Assembly (NCBI GenBank): GCA_001584585.1
Contig: LSYV01000002.1
Coordinates: forward strand, 6,253,606 to 6,317,605
Length of the DNA: 64,000 nt
Reading direction: 5' to 3'
DNA from: Gonium pectorale
Lineage: Eukaryota > Chlorophyta > Chlorophyceae > Chlamydomonadales > Volvocaceae
Below the pieces are notes generated by a model. It saw only the letters and a program-made list of their open reading frames with translations. It did no database searches and was not told the DNA's origin. Each line of letters starts with the position of its first letter. The first letter of the stretch is position 1. The position numbers and the translations under genes are program-made. Of this stretch, positions 1 to 12,488 are shown piece after piece.

Positions 1-3000
1 CCGGCTCATGGCCAGGGAGCCGCCCACCCGGGGAAGGCCGCCGGGACGCTGGAACACGAACTGGCCTGACGTGAAAAGGGAGCGGCAGCCGGCAAGACAG
101 GAGACAATGGATGGCCAGCCGGTCAGCAGAAGCCCTCATGGCTGGGAAGGCGGGACGCGCTCCACGCCCCAAGGGGCCCTGCCCCTTCGTCACCGCGCAC
201 CCGTAGCTCTGCGGGCGGGTCAACAGTGCAGGAGCCGGCTGCGGCTGCCCCGACAGAGTGGTTGCGCTGACCCAACCCTCGCCGCCCGGTCCTTCCCTGG
301 TACGTATATGCCCGCGCCCACGCCCTCCACACGCACGCATATACACACGCCCCCTCGCGCACCCACCTGCCCGGTAGATCCTCGCCTTCTCTGCGGGCGT
401 GTCGGTTGTGGTCCTCCGTCAGCCGCTGAGCCTCGCCGTTCTCCGACAGTATCACCCTGACGCGTGCGCAGGGGCGGGGGTGGCGGGGGGGGGGGGTGGC
501 GGGTGCGGGGGCGGCACACGGCAGCGGCAGAGCGGCAGGGGGGGCGGGTGCATGGGGGCTATCGCCATCCTCGCTAAAACTGTGAAAAACTAGGGAAGCA
601 CAGGGCCGCTTTGCAACGTTCCTAGCTCCATGACATTGGCGTACCGACAGAAGCCGGTAAAGGCGACCCTGCCGGTGGAGGCAATGCCCGTTATCGTGCT
701 CTCACAGTTTATGTTTCCGCGTGCCTTCCCCAACGCACGGCGGCCCATCCCATTCCTGGTCTGCCCCGCGCGCTCTACATCTGCTCCCCACAGCCACCCG
801 CAGCCCTGCAGCCGCTCCCAGCGCACCTCCCGCCCGTCCCTCACCGGAGCGCTTCGAGCCACTTTCCCCTCCCCCACCCACACAAGTCGGGCGTCTGGGT
901 CGGGTCAAGTCGACGGGCTGGGCTTGGGAACACAGTCAGCTAGGGATTCGGCCAGTTCGGGCTAACAAACCCGTCAAACCAGCCACCCCGGCCATGTTGT
1001 CCGTACATGCGACGGACCACCGGGAGGTGCGGCATCAGGCGAACACCGGGAGTCCCGAACACCGCGGCCCCAGGCCCCTCCCTTCCACCCTCAGCGCTCA
1101 GCCAGTTTTCAACGGTCGGGAGATGAATGCGCCCCAGGGCTTCCTTACTGAGTATGCCTTCCAATCCTCTCCTCCCCCCCCGCCCACACCTCACACGGGC
1201 CCAGTGGGGCCCACCTGCTGTCCCCCGCATGCGCCACCACCAGGGTGTGGCCTCGTAGCAATGCAACCGCCGCTGTGGATCCCGCATTGGGGCCCGCGTA
1301 GCGCCCCTTGTCGTCCAGCTTGCCGTACTTGCGCACGGCGCTGCTGGAGCGCTTGAGCTTGTCTCCAGCGGTGTCGTCGGAGCTGCGGTGCGGAGGCAGG
1401 CGGACGTGCAGGCGGGGAATGCGTAAGGCGCACTCCATGCAAGGCGCCACATGCCAACCAGCGCAGGGCCATAAACCGGTTGGCCGCTTGAATGAAGTCC
1501 ATACGCTATGCCGGCAGCGCTCGGGGCCGCACCATACCTGAGCTGCTCGACACGGTAATCCGGCCGCAGTTGGCCCGTGCTCTCAGTAGCGCCAAAACGC
1601 AGTCTAAAAGCCAATCAATTGGCTATCCCCCACCCTAACCCACATATACATACACGCACGCACACACGGCCCACCAGGCACCACTCACTGCGCATACTCC
1701 GCCAGCTCCGCCCGGTTGTCCTCGTCGCGCATGCGGCCGTCCAGGGACAGGAACGCCTCACGCAACGCGCCCGGCAGGTCGCCCGCCGAGAAGGCCGCCG
1801 AGCGGACGACCTCCTCCTCCTGCGGCAGAGGCGGAGGCGGGCGCACGCGGGGGTACACACCGCCGCCACCGCAGCAAGCGCAGGCCTGACTGCCCGGGCT
1901 CTGCGTTCTGCTCGTTACGCACCGCGCAATGTTGGGCTCCGCATGCATAGCGGCACATCAAAACGGGATGCAGATCGAATGGGATGGGATTGCATATTAC
2001 AAACTCCACGGGAGCGTTGGCCATTCGCCTCGTGCTGTCTGCAACGCGTCCCTTCCCCTCCCCTGCCCTGGCCGCATGCCAGCGGGAGCTGATGCCGCCG
2101 GGTGCCGGCCACCACCTGCCAACGGCCAGTCACCTCCTCCCCTGTCGGTCGCGAAGGCGGCCTCGCTCGCTCGCCCGCCCTCGCCCTCGCCCCAGCCCTC
2201 CACCCACGATGTGCTGCGCGCAGAACGCCGACACCTCGCGGCCGCTGTGTCCGTCGAACACCGCGAACAGGGCGGTGCCGCGGCCGTCAATGTCCAACGA
2301 CACCACATGGGCGTCCTCCTGCGGTTGAGGTAGAGGGGGGTAACTTGCCGGCGGCGGACGCGGGCAGGGCGAAGGTGTGTTCGGGACAACGACGACGCGG
2401 GAACCCAGCACAGGATAGAGCGGGCGCGGGGCTGTGCTCCCAGACAGCGGCACGCGGTGGACACGTCCTTCCTTACAAACCAGCTTGGACGCCTTAATCA
2501 CAAACCATTCACTCGTAGCGCTCGTCGTGTCCCGACCCTTCACACCATGGTTTTGCGACGGCCCTGCGCCTCGCCCACAACCCATGTCAGGCCGCCGCCA
2601 TTGCCCTCGGACAGGACCTGCGCGGGCCGCAGGCGGTGCACGTGTGTACGGTACGGCAGGGTGTCGTCCAACAAGTCAACGCCAAGTACCGTGAAGGAAT
2701 GCTGGAAGAGCGGGAGCTGATGGAATACTCGGAGAAGCAGGCAATCCGGATTCACACTGGCATGTCAAACGGGCGCAAGCTGGCCCAAGGTCGATCAAAT
2801 TTCCCGATTGAACTTGCCACGCTGACCACTTGCCACGCTGACCGGGGCACTCCTGCTCGTCATTCCATTCCACGACATACAGCACGAGCGCAGCTGCTTA
2901 CTTCGTCGAGAGGCAGCCAGCCCCGTCTAGTCCAGCTCACAGAGTCCCCCTTTCTCTGCAGATTCCTGTTTAGTCACCCTAACCGCCGTGGTCGCCTGGC

Positions 3001-3362
3001 CGTTTTCTGCGCCCTCTCCCCCCGCCAAGTCACAGATGGAAGCAGACCGGCGTGCAAGATTCGTTCCTGGTAACAGCACTCACCAACCTGGTATCCCCCT
3101 GGTTTCCCTTCTCTACTACCCACTTGTATGCAGTCCCGCCCCTCGCCATGCCCCAGCCTACCACGGGGAATGACGCCATGTCGCCCTTCCGAGTGATGCT
3201 GGCCACGGCCGCTTCCTTGCGGGCCACCATGCTACCGTCCAGGTTGCTGCTGGCGGGCAGCTGGTCGGGGTCGCCGGGCAGGTCGCGGGGTGGCGCCAGC
3301 GAGCTGGGCTGCGGGGGCGACGAGGGCGGGGGCGACCCGCGGGTCGCTGACGCATCCGCCAT
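1..3362 (-). CDS. PP2C-family Ser/Thr protein phosphatase (partial, 3' end outside window)
   Basis: Metal-dependent Ser/Thr phosphatase of the PPM/PP2C family. Exons on the minus strand: 3084-3362, 2208-2318, 1689-1819, 1215-1382, 363-456 and 1-60, the last running off the window. Family landmarks appear in order: EDAHV followed by FAVFDGHSG (metal-binding Asp-Gly-His), LREAFLSLDGRMRDED, NAGSTAAVAL followed by VVAHAGDSR, RLTEDHN, and RVGGSLAMSR at the edge. The last conserved blocks (ASDG, DNxS) must lie beyond base 1. Exons 2-5 join in phase. The first exon, with ATG at 3360-3362 and a Pro/Ser-rich start, is joined less surely: the usual MQGxR-like block before EDAH is missing, so an exon may be unseen in the 2319-3083 intron. 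The 363/60 junction was chosen for phase among two donors. Confidence 0.85.
1071..1158 (-). repeat. Dispersed repeat, copy A (PP2C intron)
   Basis: About 88 bp inside the 457-1214 intron of the PP2C gene. Its reverse complement matches 23511-23602 closely, sharing blocks such as AGCCCTGGGGCGCAT, CTCCCGACCGTT and ACTGGCTGAGCGCT with a few substitutions. It is probably a short interspersed element; no ends or target duplication could be fixed. Confidence 0.6.
2519..2810 (+). other. Unexplained open frame antisense to PP2C intron 1
   Basis: In the first PP2C intron, on the opposite strand, one frame is open from the stop before 2519 to about 3073. The part at 2543-2800 reads like protein: HHGFATALRLAH, then AVHVCTVRQG, then VVQQVNAKYREGMLEERE, with charged helical residues and varied codon use. 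There is no ATG before Met at about 2699. I do not recognise the family. It could be a relic of a transposon ORF, an exon of a nested gene, or chance in GC-rich DNA. Confidence 0.25.
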
Positions 3363-4751
3363 GCCGCCTCCCGGAGCGCCGGTGCCGCGCGGCGGCGGGG
3401 AGCCGCGCAGCGGTGACCCCGAGTTCCTAGCGCGTGGTGCGAAGGAAAAGGGAAAGCAGAAGAACCTTCGGAGCGCAATGGTCGCAGACTGAGGTGAGGC
3501 GCCGTTGGCCAGTTGTATTGTGTCGAAAGCGATAGGGAAGCGATGTGCTGCACAAACTTGCCAGATAAGGAAAGTCGATATGGAGCGATACAGGTTTGCA
3601 TCATTCCTCGTTCCCGGAGAAAGCTGGAACGCCCCCGGAACTGGTTGAGGTGACGCAACCCACGTTGCGTCGTTAAATGATTGGAACACCGCGAGGCTCT
3701 CCTTGACATATGAGTGCCTTGCTGCACACGCATAGGGGCTTTGAAAAGAGAAATGAGAGATGGGGGAGGGCTGCCGGCATACACACCCGAAAGGTGCGAT
3801 GTTGCCAGGGTGCAATGTATGGCGGGCGAAAGAGACGAGCAGACGGGCTTTGCAATGGGTTTGCAAAAAGCCTCGAGCGATGCTGGGCTTAAGATGACTA
3901 CTGTACCCGTACCTCACGTCGCGCCTACACCGAACTGAAGTAAAAGGCACCCCCCGGCAAACGGCTTGACCATCATTCAATGCCCTGTACCACCACATCC
4001 CATGCTTTGTGGATGAGCCGCCCGGTGACTCTGCGCGGCACGCACACAAAGCATGGCCACAAGCCGGGCCTGTAATGGAGCTGCTCTCGCCACATTCATA
4101 AGCAGCATTGCCTGGGCGTCCACGGAGGTGGGCAACGCGGGCACGACGCGGGGCGGTACGGAGCCACCGCCTGTTGCCGTCACCCGTGGCGCGCGCTCGG
4201 CCTCGCCAGTGCGACACATCGCACAGCCCACCGCGATGCATGATGCGAACCCCACACCGGCACGTCGGGCACCGCACAACAGCCGCTCGCACGGGGGCCA
4301 GTGGCTGTGATTCCGCACACATCTGGGCGATAGATTCCCGTTGAAGGCGCCAGACGCCCGGCTCAGCAGCAAGAGATCACCAGTAGGCGAATTTCTTTCG
4401 CCTATTCTACCCTACGGTACCTCATGTCTGGTCACGAATGCAAGTGCACATCCAATGGCGTAAGCTCCACCCCGCAGGCACGCTCCATCGGTGCAAGTTC
4501 CTTACCTCCCACACGGCGACTCTACCCTAAACTGCAATCTACGGCCCTCGTGACGGCTCCCGTGGGCAGGCGCACGCACGGGCTGCCTAAACCACACTTT
4601 CACCTGCTTTCCATACGCAATATCGGTATCAATGAACTCGAGTCGGGTGAGCTGCCCAGCCACATGCAGCGGCCACAGTGCTTCCTACTCCACGCCGTCG
4701 GACCCCACTCTGCATGCGAGTGCCTCGCCCAACAACTGCCGCGGACTACAT
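3363..4751. other. Gene-free stretch between PP2C and the golgin
   Basis: Holds the upstream region of the PP2C gene and the downstream region of the golgin, which are tandem on the minus strand. One dispersed-repeat copy lies at 3776-3850. Long minus-strand open frames here (up to 430 codons from 4322) have the composition of GC-rich shadow frames and no recognisable domain. No other gene is seen. Confidence 0.5.
3776..3850 (-). repeat. Copy of the inverted-pair repeat family
   Basis: Contains ACACACCCGAAAGGTGCGAT, then GGCGGGCGAAAGAGACGAGC, the same blocks in the same order as at 20818, 43348 and 59743 and in reverse complement at 37911, 44191 and 60095. This is a solo copy; no inverted partner is evident nearby. 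Confidence 0.55.
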
Positions 4752-7700
4752 TCACGTTGAACTGCTGGTCTGTGACATCGGCAACGCAAGGCCCGTCGAC
4801 GGCACGTGCTGCTGATGCCACGGCGCGCCGCCTCCGCCTCCACCGCCGGCAACGGCTTCGGCCGCTGCACCCGGCGCACCGGGCCCAGTGCCTCCGGACC
4901 CTGGCGGCCCCAGCGGTGGCAGCGGCGGGGCCATGCCCTCGTGTGTGGGCCGCCGCCCCGGAGCCAGCCCGCCGCTGTGCGGCAGTCCCACCGGCAGGCC
5001 GTGGCCGTGGCCGTGCCCGGCCGCCGATGCGTGCTGCGTCGCCCCGCTCTGCAAGTCCGCCAGCTGCTGCACCATGAACTCGATCTGGTCCTTGTACATG
5101 CTCTTGACGTCCTGCAAGTCGGCCAGCAGCTCCTCCACGCGCTCGTCGCGCTCGCCTGCGCGGGTTGGGGTGGGGAGGGGCGCGGGCAGCCGGGCGGGAC
5201 GGGCATGTGGGTTGGGGTGGGGAGGGCGCGGGTAGCCGGGCGGGACCAGCTGGACGGGGCGCGGGCGGTGAGCAGAGAGCGCCGGAGATGCAAGCCGTCC
5301 TTGAGTATGCGACGACCGGAGCAGCCGTGTTCGGAGCCGGCAGCCAAACATCGCATGGTGTGCGGGCTTGCGAAATGGGGTTACGGGTGGCGTTGCTGCT
5401 GAGCTCACGGGCGGTGCACGATACGCGCATGCCAGGCCGTATGGGCGCCTTCCTTGCTCCCGAGGCTGCCACGAAGACGAGGCACCCGGGATTGCAAGGG
5501 CACACCGCCGGCATGGACGTGCCTTTGATGAACAGCGCTTCATCTCGTTGCCTGGTCTGCATGCGACACTCGTTCTACAGCTAGTGTGCAGGTGTGCACC
5601 GACTTCAGAAGCGATTCCCCCGGACAAAAACAGTTCACATCTCATTCCGTTCTGCACGTCACTCACCCACGAGCTCCAGCGCGCTGGCCAGTCGGGCCCT
5701 CGCCTCCACCAGCTCCGCCTCCAGCCGCTCGTGCTGCAGCAGCACCTCCTGAGCGGCCTCCGCTTTGGACGAGCCCGCCACAAGCTCCTCAGCCAGCCTG
5801 CATCCAGAAAGCGGTGGCGAGGGGGTTGCGTGTTGCGCTCATGCATTTCTTGCGTCCAGCACCACGCCAGTGCTGCACCTGGTGCGCCCGCCCCCTTCCA
5901 ACCGGTTGCGATGCAGCGAACCTATGGACACAAAGCGAAGGCCCCCGACCAGCACACCCCACAAGAACAGAATAGCCTATCCCCGCGCGCCACTCTATCC
6001 ACCTGCCCTCCCGCCCGCTAACATCCCATCCTGCCCTGGGATCTACCGGTCTCTTGTGGCCTCCAGCTCCGCCACTTGCTGCTGCGCTGCTGCTAGCTCG
6101 CCCGTCCGCGCGCGCAGTGCCCCCCGCAGCGACTCCAGCTCGCTGGCCATGGCTGTCTGCACGCTGTCAGCCTGGGCCGCACCGCCTGCACCCGAGCCTC
6201 CGCTGTAGCCGCCCGACAGGTTGTGATGGCTGGCGGAGATCGCGGTGTGCAGGCCGCCGGAACTGGAGGGCGCACGGAGCGCGTTGAGCAGGTCGCTCGT
6301 GCTGCCGTCGCGCGCGAGCTTGTGGCTGCACGGGCGGCATCGGGAGTCGCGGACGCGGGTTAGTGGGGTCTGGTACGAGTTCCCATAAGCAGCGGTGATG
6401 GGCGGAGAACCCTGCCTCTGGACGCACGTGTTTAATCAAGGCCACAGATGACGCTGGCGCCAGTTGCGTGACGGCACGTATGCTGGAGCGTCCGAGCGAA
6501 AGGATAACAGCGTCCAACCGCCGTAAGAGCAAGCTCGTATCGGACGACACCATAACATATACAGCGCGTTCTCTCCCCTGCCGACAGCAGAGACTTACTG
6601 TGTGTCAGTATGCGCTACCAAACCCGCGTCCGCATGCCCCGGCCGCTCGCCCTCCTTGACCAGCACCCACTGGTAGCCGGGCGCCGCCATGGCTGGCGGC
6701 TCGGGGGCCCTGCAGGAAGAATTACATGACACAAAGGCGGGCTTTTCATACAGTAATCATTCTTCGCGGTCTACCACCTGTACTCGAATATCGCCACAGA
6801 GCTTCATGTGAAACCGGGGGGCAAGGGGCTGCGGGAGGTTGCTTGCCACTAGCGCCACACCCACCTGCTCATCGCATCCGCCGCAACTCTGGCGCGCAGC
6901 TGCTCAAGCTCTGCCTCCGCCTCCGCGAGCCGCCGGCCACAGTCGCGCCGGAGGGCTGCCGTGTCGGCCTCCGCAGCCGCCACCGCTGCGCGCTCCGCCT
7001 CGCGGGCCTCAGCCAGGGCAGCCTCCAGCTGGGCATGCAGATGGCACGGGTCCAAGCAGCAAAATCGCGTTCAGGCATGCTCGCCAAGCCTCAAGTAGCA
7101 AGCGCGGGTAGATCTCCGGCGGCCATGTGCAGCACACAGCACGCTGAACATATCACATCAGCCATGTATACCAAGAAGCGGACTTCCGAATCTGCCAGCC
7201 CGACTACACAGCAGCCTTCCCCGTCATGTCTTCGCCTTGCATCCCCCATACTCGCCATGCCCGAGACCCCTGTCCTCCCGCCCGACCATTCAAGCCCCTC
7301 ACCTGATCCAGCTGCAGCGCCTGTACGCGGCACCGCTCCGTCTGCAGCTCAGCCTGGTGGCTTGCCGCTGCGGCCACCTCCCGCGCCTCGCCAGCTACCC
7401 TTCGTGCCTCCTCTAGCTCCTGCTGCAGCGAGCGCACTTCCTGCCGGGCGGCCGCCAAGCTGGCCTCCAGGCCGCACACCTTTGCCGACAGAATCTGGGG
7501 ACATGCAAACAAGGGTTTGGGGACACAGGCGGGTCGCTGGGCTGCCATTTGCCGGTTAGGCTGCTTGGTTTTTTGCCGTTCGTTTGTTCGCGTTCATGCC
7601 GTGTACATGATGGAACACAGGGGAACGCGATGACGCCGAGCAGCAGCGGAAATGGTGGATAGCAGAAGGTTGACGACCAGAAGCCAGTTGGCGAGGGTGT

Positions 7701-10700
7701 TGCTCCTTGCGCAGGCAGTCACGCAGCCTGTGCTTCGCAGGTCGCTTCAAGTAGGATGTGACCAGTCGCGCAAGGTATCCCCTGCTACACAACGTGAGGT
7801 GATGGATGCAAAAGTTCTGGCAAGCTCATGAACCTCGCGTTGCCGCTCAGCCCCCGATGCTTCGATCCGCGCCGCACGGACCCCTGCCGCCCACCTGCAT
7901 CTTGTCCACAGCCAGCCGCTCCCGCTCCGCGGCCGACGCAGCCCGCGCCTCGGCGTCGCCTATGCGGGCCTGCAGCGACGCCTCGGCCCCTGCCCATGCG
8001 TCGGCCTGCGCCTCGACCGCAGCCTGCAATGCACGGACAGCACGACGAGGTCGCCCCAGGGCGCAGCGTCAGAAGAAAGTGCGATTCTGCCAATGCCATG
8101 CAGGCTCCGAAGAGAGAAACCATCGGTTGTGGGACAGGGTCTTCGGCGGCCAAGGCAGACACGGGGCGCGGGCTCGGGAGCTGTGTTTTGACATCAGGAG
8201 ACATCAGGCTCATAACCGCATAGCTGTAGGACTCGTCACAGCCCGCGCCCCACGCAGCCGCCGCTTATAGAAGCTTTGGCCCACCTTCTCCAATGACAAC
8301 AGGCAGCCTACAGTCCGGCCCGGCAACCCGCCAGTGCCCAGTTCTCCTACACCGTTAAACCATGGCTGCCTTGGTCCGCATGCCGAAGCCCCATCCCGCG
8401 GACCTGCATGGCCTCTATCTGCCGCAGCAGGGGCCGGGTGGCCTCGGGCACCTTGGACGCCAGGTCCTGGTGGCGCAGCTCGGCGGCCTGGCAGCGCCGC
8501 TCCAGGTCCGCAAGGTCGGCCTGGGGCCACGGCGGCGCAGTGGGGGTAGTGGGGAGGGGGGCAGTGCCTTGAGGCCCCACGTACCCGTGAGCGTGAGCCA
8601 ATACACAACAAGCTGACAGCAGCAGCTCTGATTCTGTTACACGCTGTGCTGCGACGCGTGATTAAGGCGGCCAGCAGGCAGCCACGATGCAGACCCGCCG
8701 TCACTGACCCAGACACAGCCGCCACTAACCCACATGGGCACCTGTCCACCATCACCACCACCACCACCGAGGCGCCCACCTTGAGCATCTCCTCACGCAG
8801 GTCCGCTGCCTGGCGCTGCCGGTCCAGGGCGTCCCGCAGCTCCACGCAGCTCTCGCTTAGCGCCTCACACCGAGCCTCGGCATCGCGCAGCTTGCGAGCA
8901 AGGCCTTGAGCAGCGGCGTCGCGGACGCGCTCCTCTGCTTCCGCCTGTGGGAGCCCGCGATCGAAGGGGGCCGACAAGCCACTTTTTCAAGCACATACAT
9001 GAGCAATTGGCTGGGCCCTTAGCGGCAACCCGAATTGCTCTTCTGCTCCTCAGCCGAGCAGCGCTTAGAAGGCCCGCCCCTGAACACTCCCACTCCCGCC
9101 TAGCCCCCTCCCAGGCTCCCACGCACATGCTCTTGCCGTGCCTTGGACAGGAGCGACTCGAAGTGCTCCCGCTGCGCCTCCAGATCCGCCTTGGCCTGCT
9201 CGGCTGCAGAGGTGCAGCGCCAGGTGCAGCGCCGGGTGGAAGCACGGCATGACGCAGGGGAGACGGGACGGGACGGGAGCTTGGACGTGAGGCGGCGAGG
9301 AAGACAATTGATGCCCAAGAACAGCCTCAGAACATACCCGGCAGCCAAACAGCGACTGACCCTCTCCCTGCGTGGGCACTTCCTGCCCATGCGGCCTTGC
9401 ACCTCCCCCGTTCGCTAACCCCCAACCCCAACCCCGTACCTGCGACCGCCATATCCCTCTCCAGTTTGGCTTTCGCCTTGCGCAGGTCCGCAGCGCCCGC
9501 CTCCTCTGCCGCCAGCTTGGCCGCTAGCTTCTCCTTGTCCGCCTCCACGGACGCCACCTGGTTGCGGAGCTTCCGCAGAACGCCCTCCATCTCGTTCTGC
9601 TTCTTGCTCAGCTTTTCGCCCTCGTCCATCACCTGAAGCGGCGCGGGGCGGGGCAGGTGGAACAAGAAGACGCCAGCCACAATCTCCCACCCAGGCGGGG
9701 CGGCCCTACCAAGTGTAGCTTCATGCTTGCCAGGCATGCACCAGAACATATACTGCTCACCCTGACATAAAACCAGGCATTGTTTACGCCCCGTCATTCC
9801 GCTGGCCCTCGCCCGTCTGCTCATCCGCACAGTCCATCCCAGCCTCTCCCCGACCCACCTCTCGCGCTCATCTCCCGCGCTCTGACTCTTTGCCATCCTC
9901 TTTATACACCACCCCACCTGCTTGATGATGTCGTCCTTCTCCTTGATCAGCGCCCCGTACTCGGACAGCTTCTCGCTGCCCTTGCGCAGCGCGTCGCGCT
10001 CCTTGGTCAGGGCGTACACCTTGCGCTCCGCGGCCGCCAGCCGGGACTCAAACTCGGAGCGGGCGGTTTCAAACTCGGTGCGCGCCGCCTCAAAGTCCGC
10101 CTCGCTGAGCTTGGACGCCTGCATGGCCAGCTGCTCGTTGCGGGAGGTCAGGCCCGTGACGACCTGGTGCAGGGGGGGAGGAGGGCATCGCATGACGAGG
10201 GCAAGTACAGCGAGGGGAAGCACTAGTTGAGGTGCTACAAGAAGGACGTGTTTGACATTTAAGGAGTGTCATGGAAATGGACGCATACAAGATGGCACAA
10301 GGCACCATGACTCCATGCCTACGTCTGCAGCCCCGACGCCAACCTTCACAACGACTTCGATCCAGACTCCGGCAAGTAGCGCATCCGCCTTGCACACAGA
10401 GGTTTGTGGCAGCATCCTCCAAACCTCCTCCAATCACCGGCCCTGGTTCAATCCCGCACAGCGCAACAAATCATCCCGGGCCGCCCCTTGCTTGCCTGTT
10501 GCAAGTCGGCCATTTTATCCCCTTGCCGCTGCAAGGCGGTCTCCCGATCCGCAAGCTCCTGCCGCAATCGAACCACCTGGGCACGCAACTCCTCGAGCTC
10601 GTGGCTAGGAGCCGCAGGACCCAGCCCAGCTGACGCAGCAGACGCCGCGTCGCTGCTGATCCCCGTCGCGCCCGCCGCAGCACGCTCTGGCGCACTCGCA

Positions 10701-12201
10701 AGCGGTGCTGGTGACGGGGCCGAGTTTGGCTGCACTGCGGGACGCGTAGGCCCGTCTACCTTCGCCGCGCTGGGAGCCTTGGCCGGCGGCGCTTTGCGCT
10801 CCTTGGCTGCCTGGCTACTCCCACGGGCACCTTCGGCCGCCGTCACCGGCGCTGCAGGAGCATGTGTCACGGCAGCGTCAGCGGGGCCGTGCCCGTTCGC
10901 TGCTCGCCCCGCCTCACCTAGAGGCCCTGCTTCCGCCTCAGCGGCCGCAGGAGCAGCTTCGCTAACCCCCTTGAAGACCGCTGCCGCCTGCCCGTCGCCT
11001 TCGGCCGCGGCAGGGGCACAGGCATCCGCAGCATCCGCGCCAGTGTGCGCAGCGCCACTGGCTCCTGCGTCTGCTGCCAAATGCTCGCTGAGGGCATGGC
11101 TGATGGCGGCGTTCGCTTGCGACGCCTCCCCATGCGCAACACCGGCGGTAGCTGGCGCCGCTTCTGGCTCCCCAAGATCCAGCGAGAGCCCGTCCTCCCA
11201 GCCAGACTCCTGACCCGATGCCGCGGCTGCGCTGCCGTCCGGGCCATGGTCCTCCGGCTGCGCAAACCCAGCAGGCTGCGGCTGCTCCCGCGCTGCCGAT
11301 TCGCCGTCTTCGTCACGCGGGCCCCTGCCATCCTGGCTGCCCCGAAAGGGCCAGGGAACGGCAGCCACGTGCCCTTGCTCCTGCTCCTGGGGCGCAGCTT
11401 CTACTGGCGCGGAGCCGGCAGATGAAACCCCGCCGTCAGGTGTGCTTGGCGTGATTTTGCTCTGTCCAACATGAGCAGCGAAAGAGTCGTTGAGCTCCGC
11501 GATTGAGCCCTTCGAGGCGGGTAGGTCGTCAGCACGGGCCGCTGCTGCGACTGCGGGTTGCTCCGCACGTGCGCCGGCCACACCCGCCTCCCCGGCGGCA
11601 GACCCGGGCTCCTCGGCCCCTGTGGGGCGCGGTCCCGGCGCGGATCCTGCGATAGCACTGGCGGGCTCCGCTCCAGGCGCGGGGGTGGCAGTTGCAGCCC
11701 CGGCTCCTGCTGCCTGCTGCGCTGCTGCTGCCTCCGTCCCACCCTTGACGACCCTCCGGATGATCTTTTTGACAACCTTCTTCTGCGTCGGCTTCGCTGG
11801 GCCATCGCCCGGCGGGGCGGGGGTCGATGGCTCAGGTGCAACCTCTCCCGTGTTCCCGGTAGTTGCCTGGCATAACGGGTGGAGGAGCTTTGTGAGCCTT
11901 GCAGCTCGTAAAGGGTAATACAGCAAGCACGTTCTCCCACGCAACTTACCGTCTCCGCTCCGGGCGAGGGCTTTGCTCCAGGCCCTGCATAAGAAGGCAT
12001 GGAGCACAAGCTAATTCCCATCATTTGGCCGTGGTATGGGGCCCCTGGGCCCAGCACGAGGCCCGATTGGACCGCACCTTGCTTGATGCCCAGCGTGTTG
12101 TCAATGCTCTTCTCCACATCGGCTGTTGCCTTTTGAAGAGCCTCGCCTGCCACTGCCGAGAGCTGTTCACCGAGTTTGTTCAGGTCAAAATTGCCCCACA
12201 T
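4752..12201 (-). CDS. TMF1 / golgin candidate 5-like Golgi coiled-coil protein
   Basis: Long coiled-coil protein of the TMF1 (TATA element modulatory factor)/golgin GC5 family. Such proteins sit on Golgi membranes, bind Rab6-type GTPases and act in tethering. Fifteen exons join in phase to about 1245 aa: 12078-12201, 11950-11984, 10496-11866, 9918-10163, 9440-9632, 9127-9203, 8780-8944, 8404-8520, 7895-8023, 7303-7494, 6865-7028, 6599-6709, 6047-6325, 5667-5797, 4752-5155. The start MWGNFDLNKLGEQLS is followed by a roughly 450-residue Ala/Pro/Gly-rich acidic region. The TMF 'DNA-binding' coil is clear (LIKEKDDIIKQ joined to VMDEGEKLSKKQNEMEGVLR), then heptad coils. The C-terminal TMF domain is ALELVG joined to ERDERVEELLADLQDVKSMY, matching the family's LELxGExxExxEELxxDLxDVKxMY, and a Gly/Pro/His-rich tail follows. 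Intron 3 appears to use a GC donor at 10495-10494. Confidence 0.9.
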
Positions 12202-12488
12202 TCTTTATATAGCTATTTCAACGCCTCCTCAGATCATTGTACACAGGTGGGAGCAGCGGGCGCCGGGAAAAACGCGTCGCACAGCAACTGCATGTCGCTC
12301 TGATCAGATACAAGGCCGGTACAATTCGCAACTCGGGTCTTTGAGTTGGATAATTCATTTCCCGCTCCCATACGGAAGTGTGTGAAACAGTACGAGTCCC
12401 GACATGATGCCCAGTCGCGCACCGCCGCGTTTACATCAGGGATAGCGGGGTGTGCAGCTGCTGACGCCAGAACTCAGATAATTTTACC
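12202..12488. promoter_or_regulatory. Shared divergent promoter region, golgin / ANTR transporter
   Basis: Only 287 bp separate the start codons of the golgin (-) and the transporter (+), so both 5' UTRs and promoters must lie here. The stretch is poorer in GC than its surroundings (for example TTTATATAGCTATTTCAACG near 12204, usable as a TATA-like element on either strand). No specific factor site is claimed. Confidence 0.5.

Noticed and set aside
721..1356. 211-codon plus-strand frame over the PP2C introns
   Set aside because: It overlaps the repeat and a real minus-strand exon. Its similarity to a frame at 23.5 kb is explained by the shared repeat, not by a protein family.
3030..4322. 430-codon minus-strand frame
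   Set aside because: Only its last ~93 codons, from the ATG at 3362, form the PP2C first exon. The rest is upstream sequence without known motifs.
8755..8775. CACCAC repeat at 8755-8775 as a regulatory element
   Set aside because: A simple trinucleotide run in a golgin intron; nothing supports a function.
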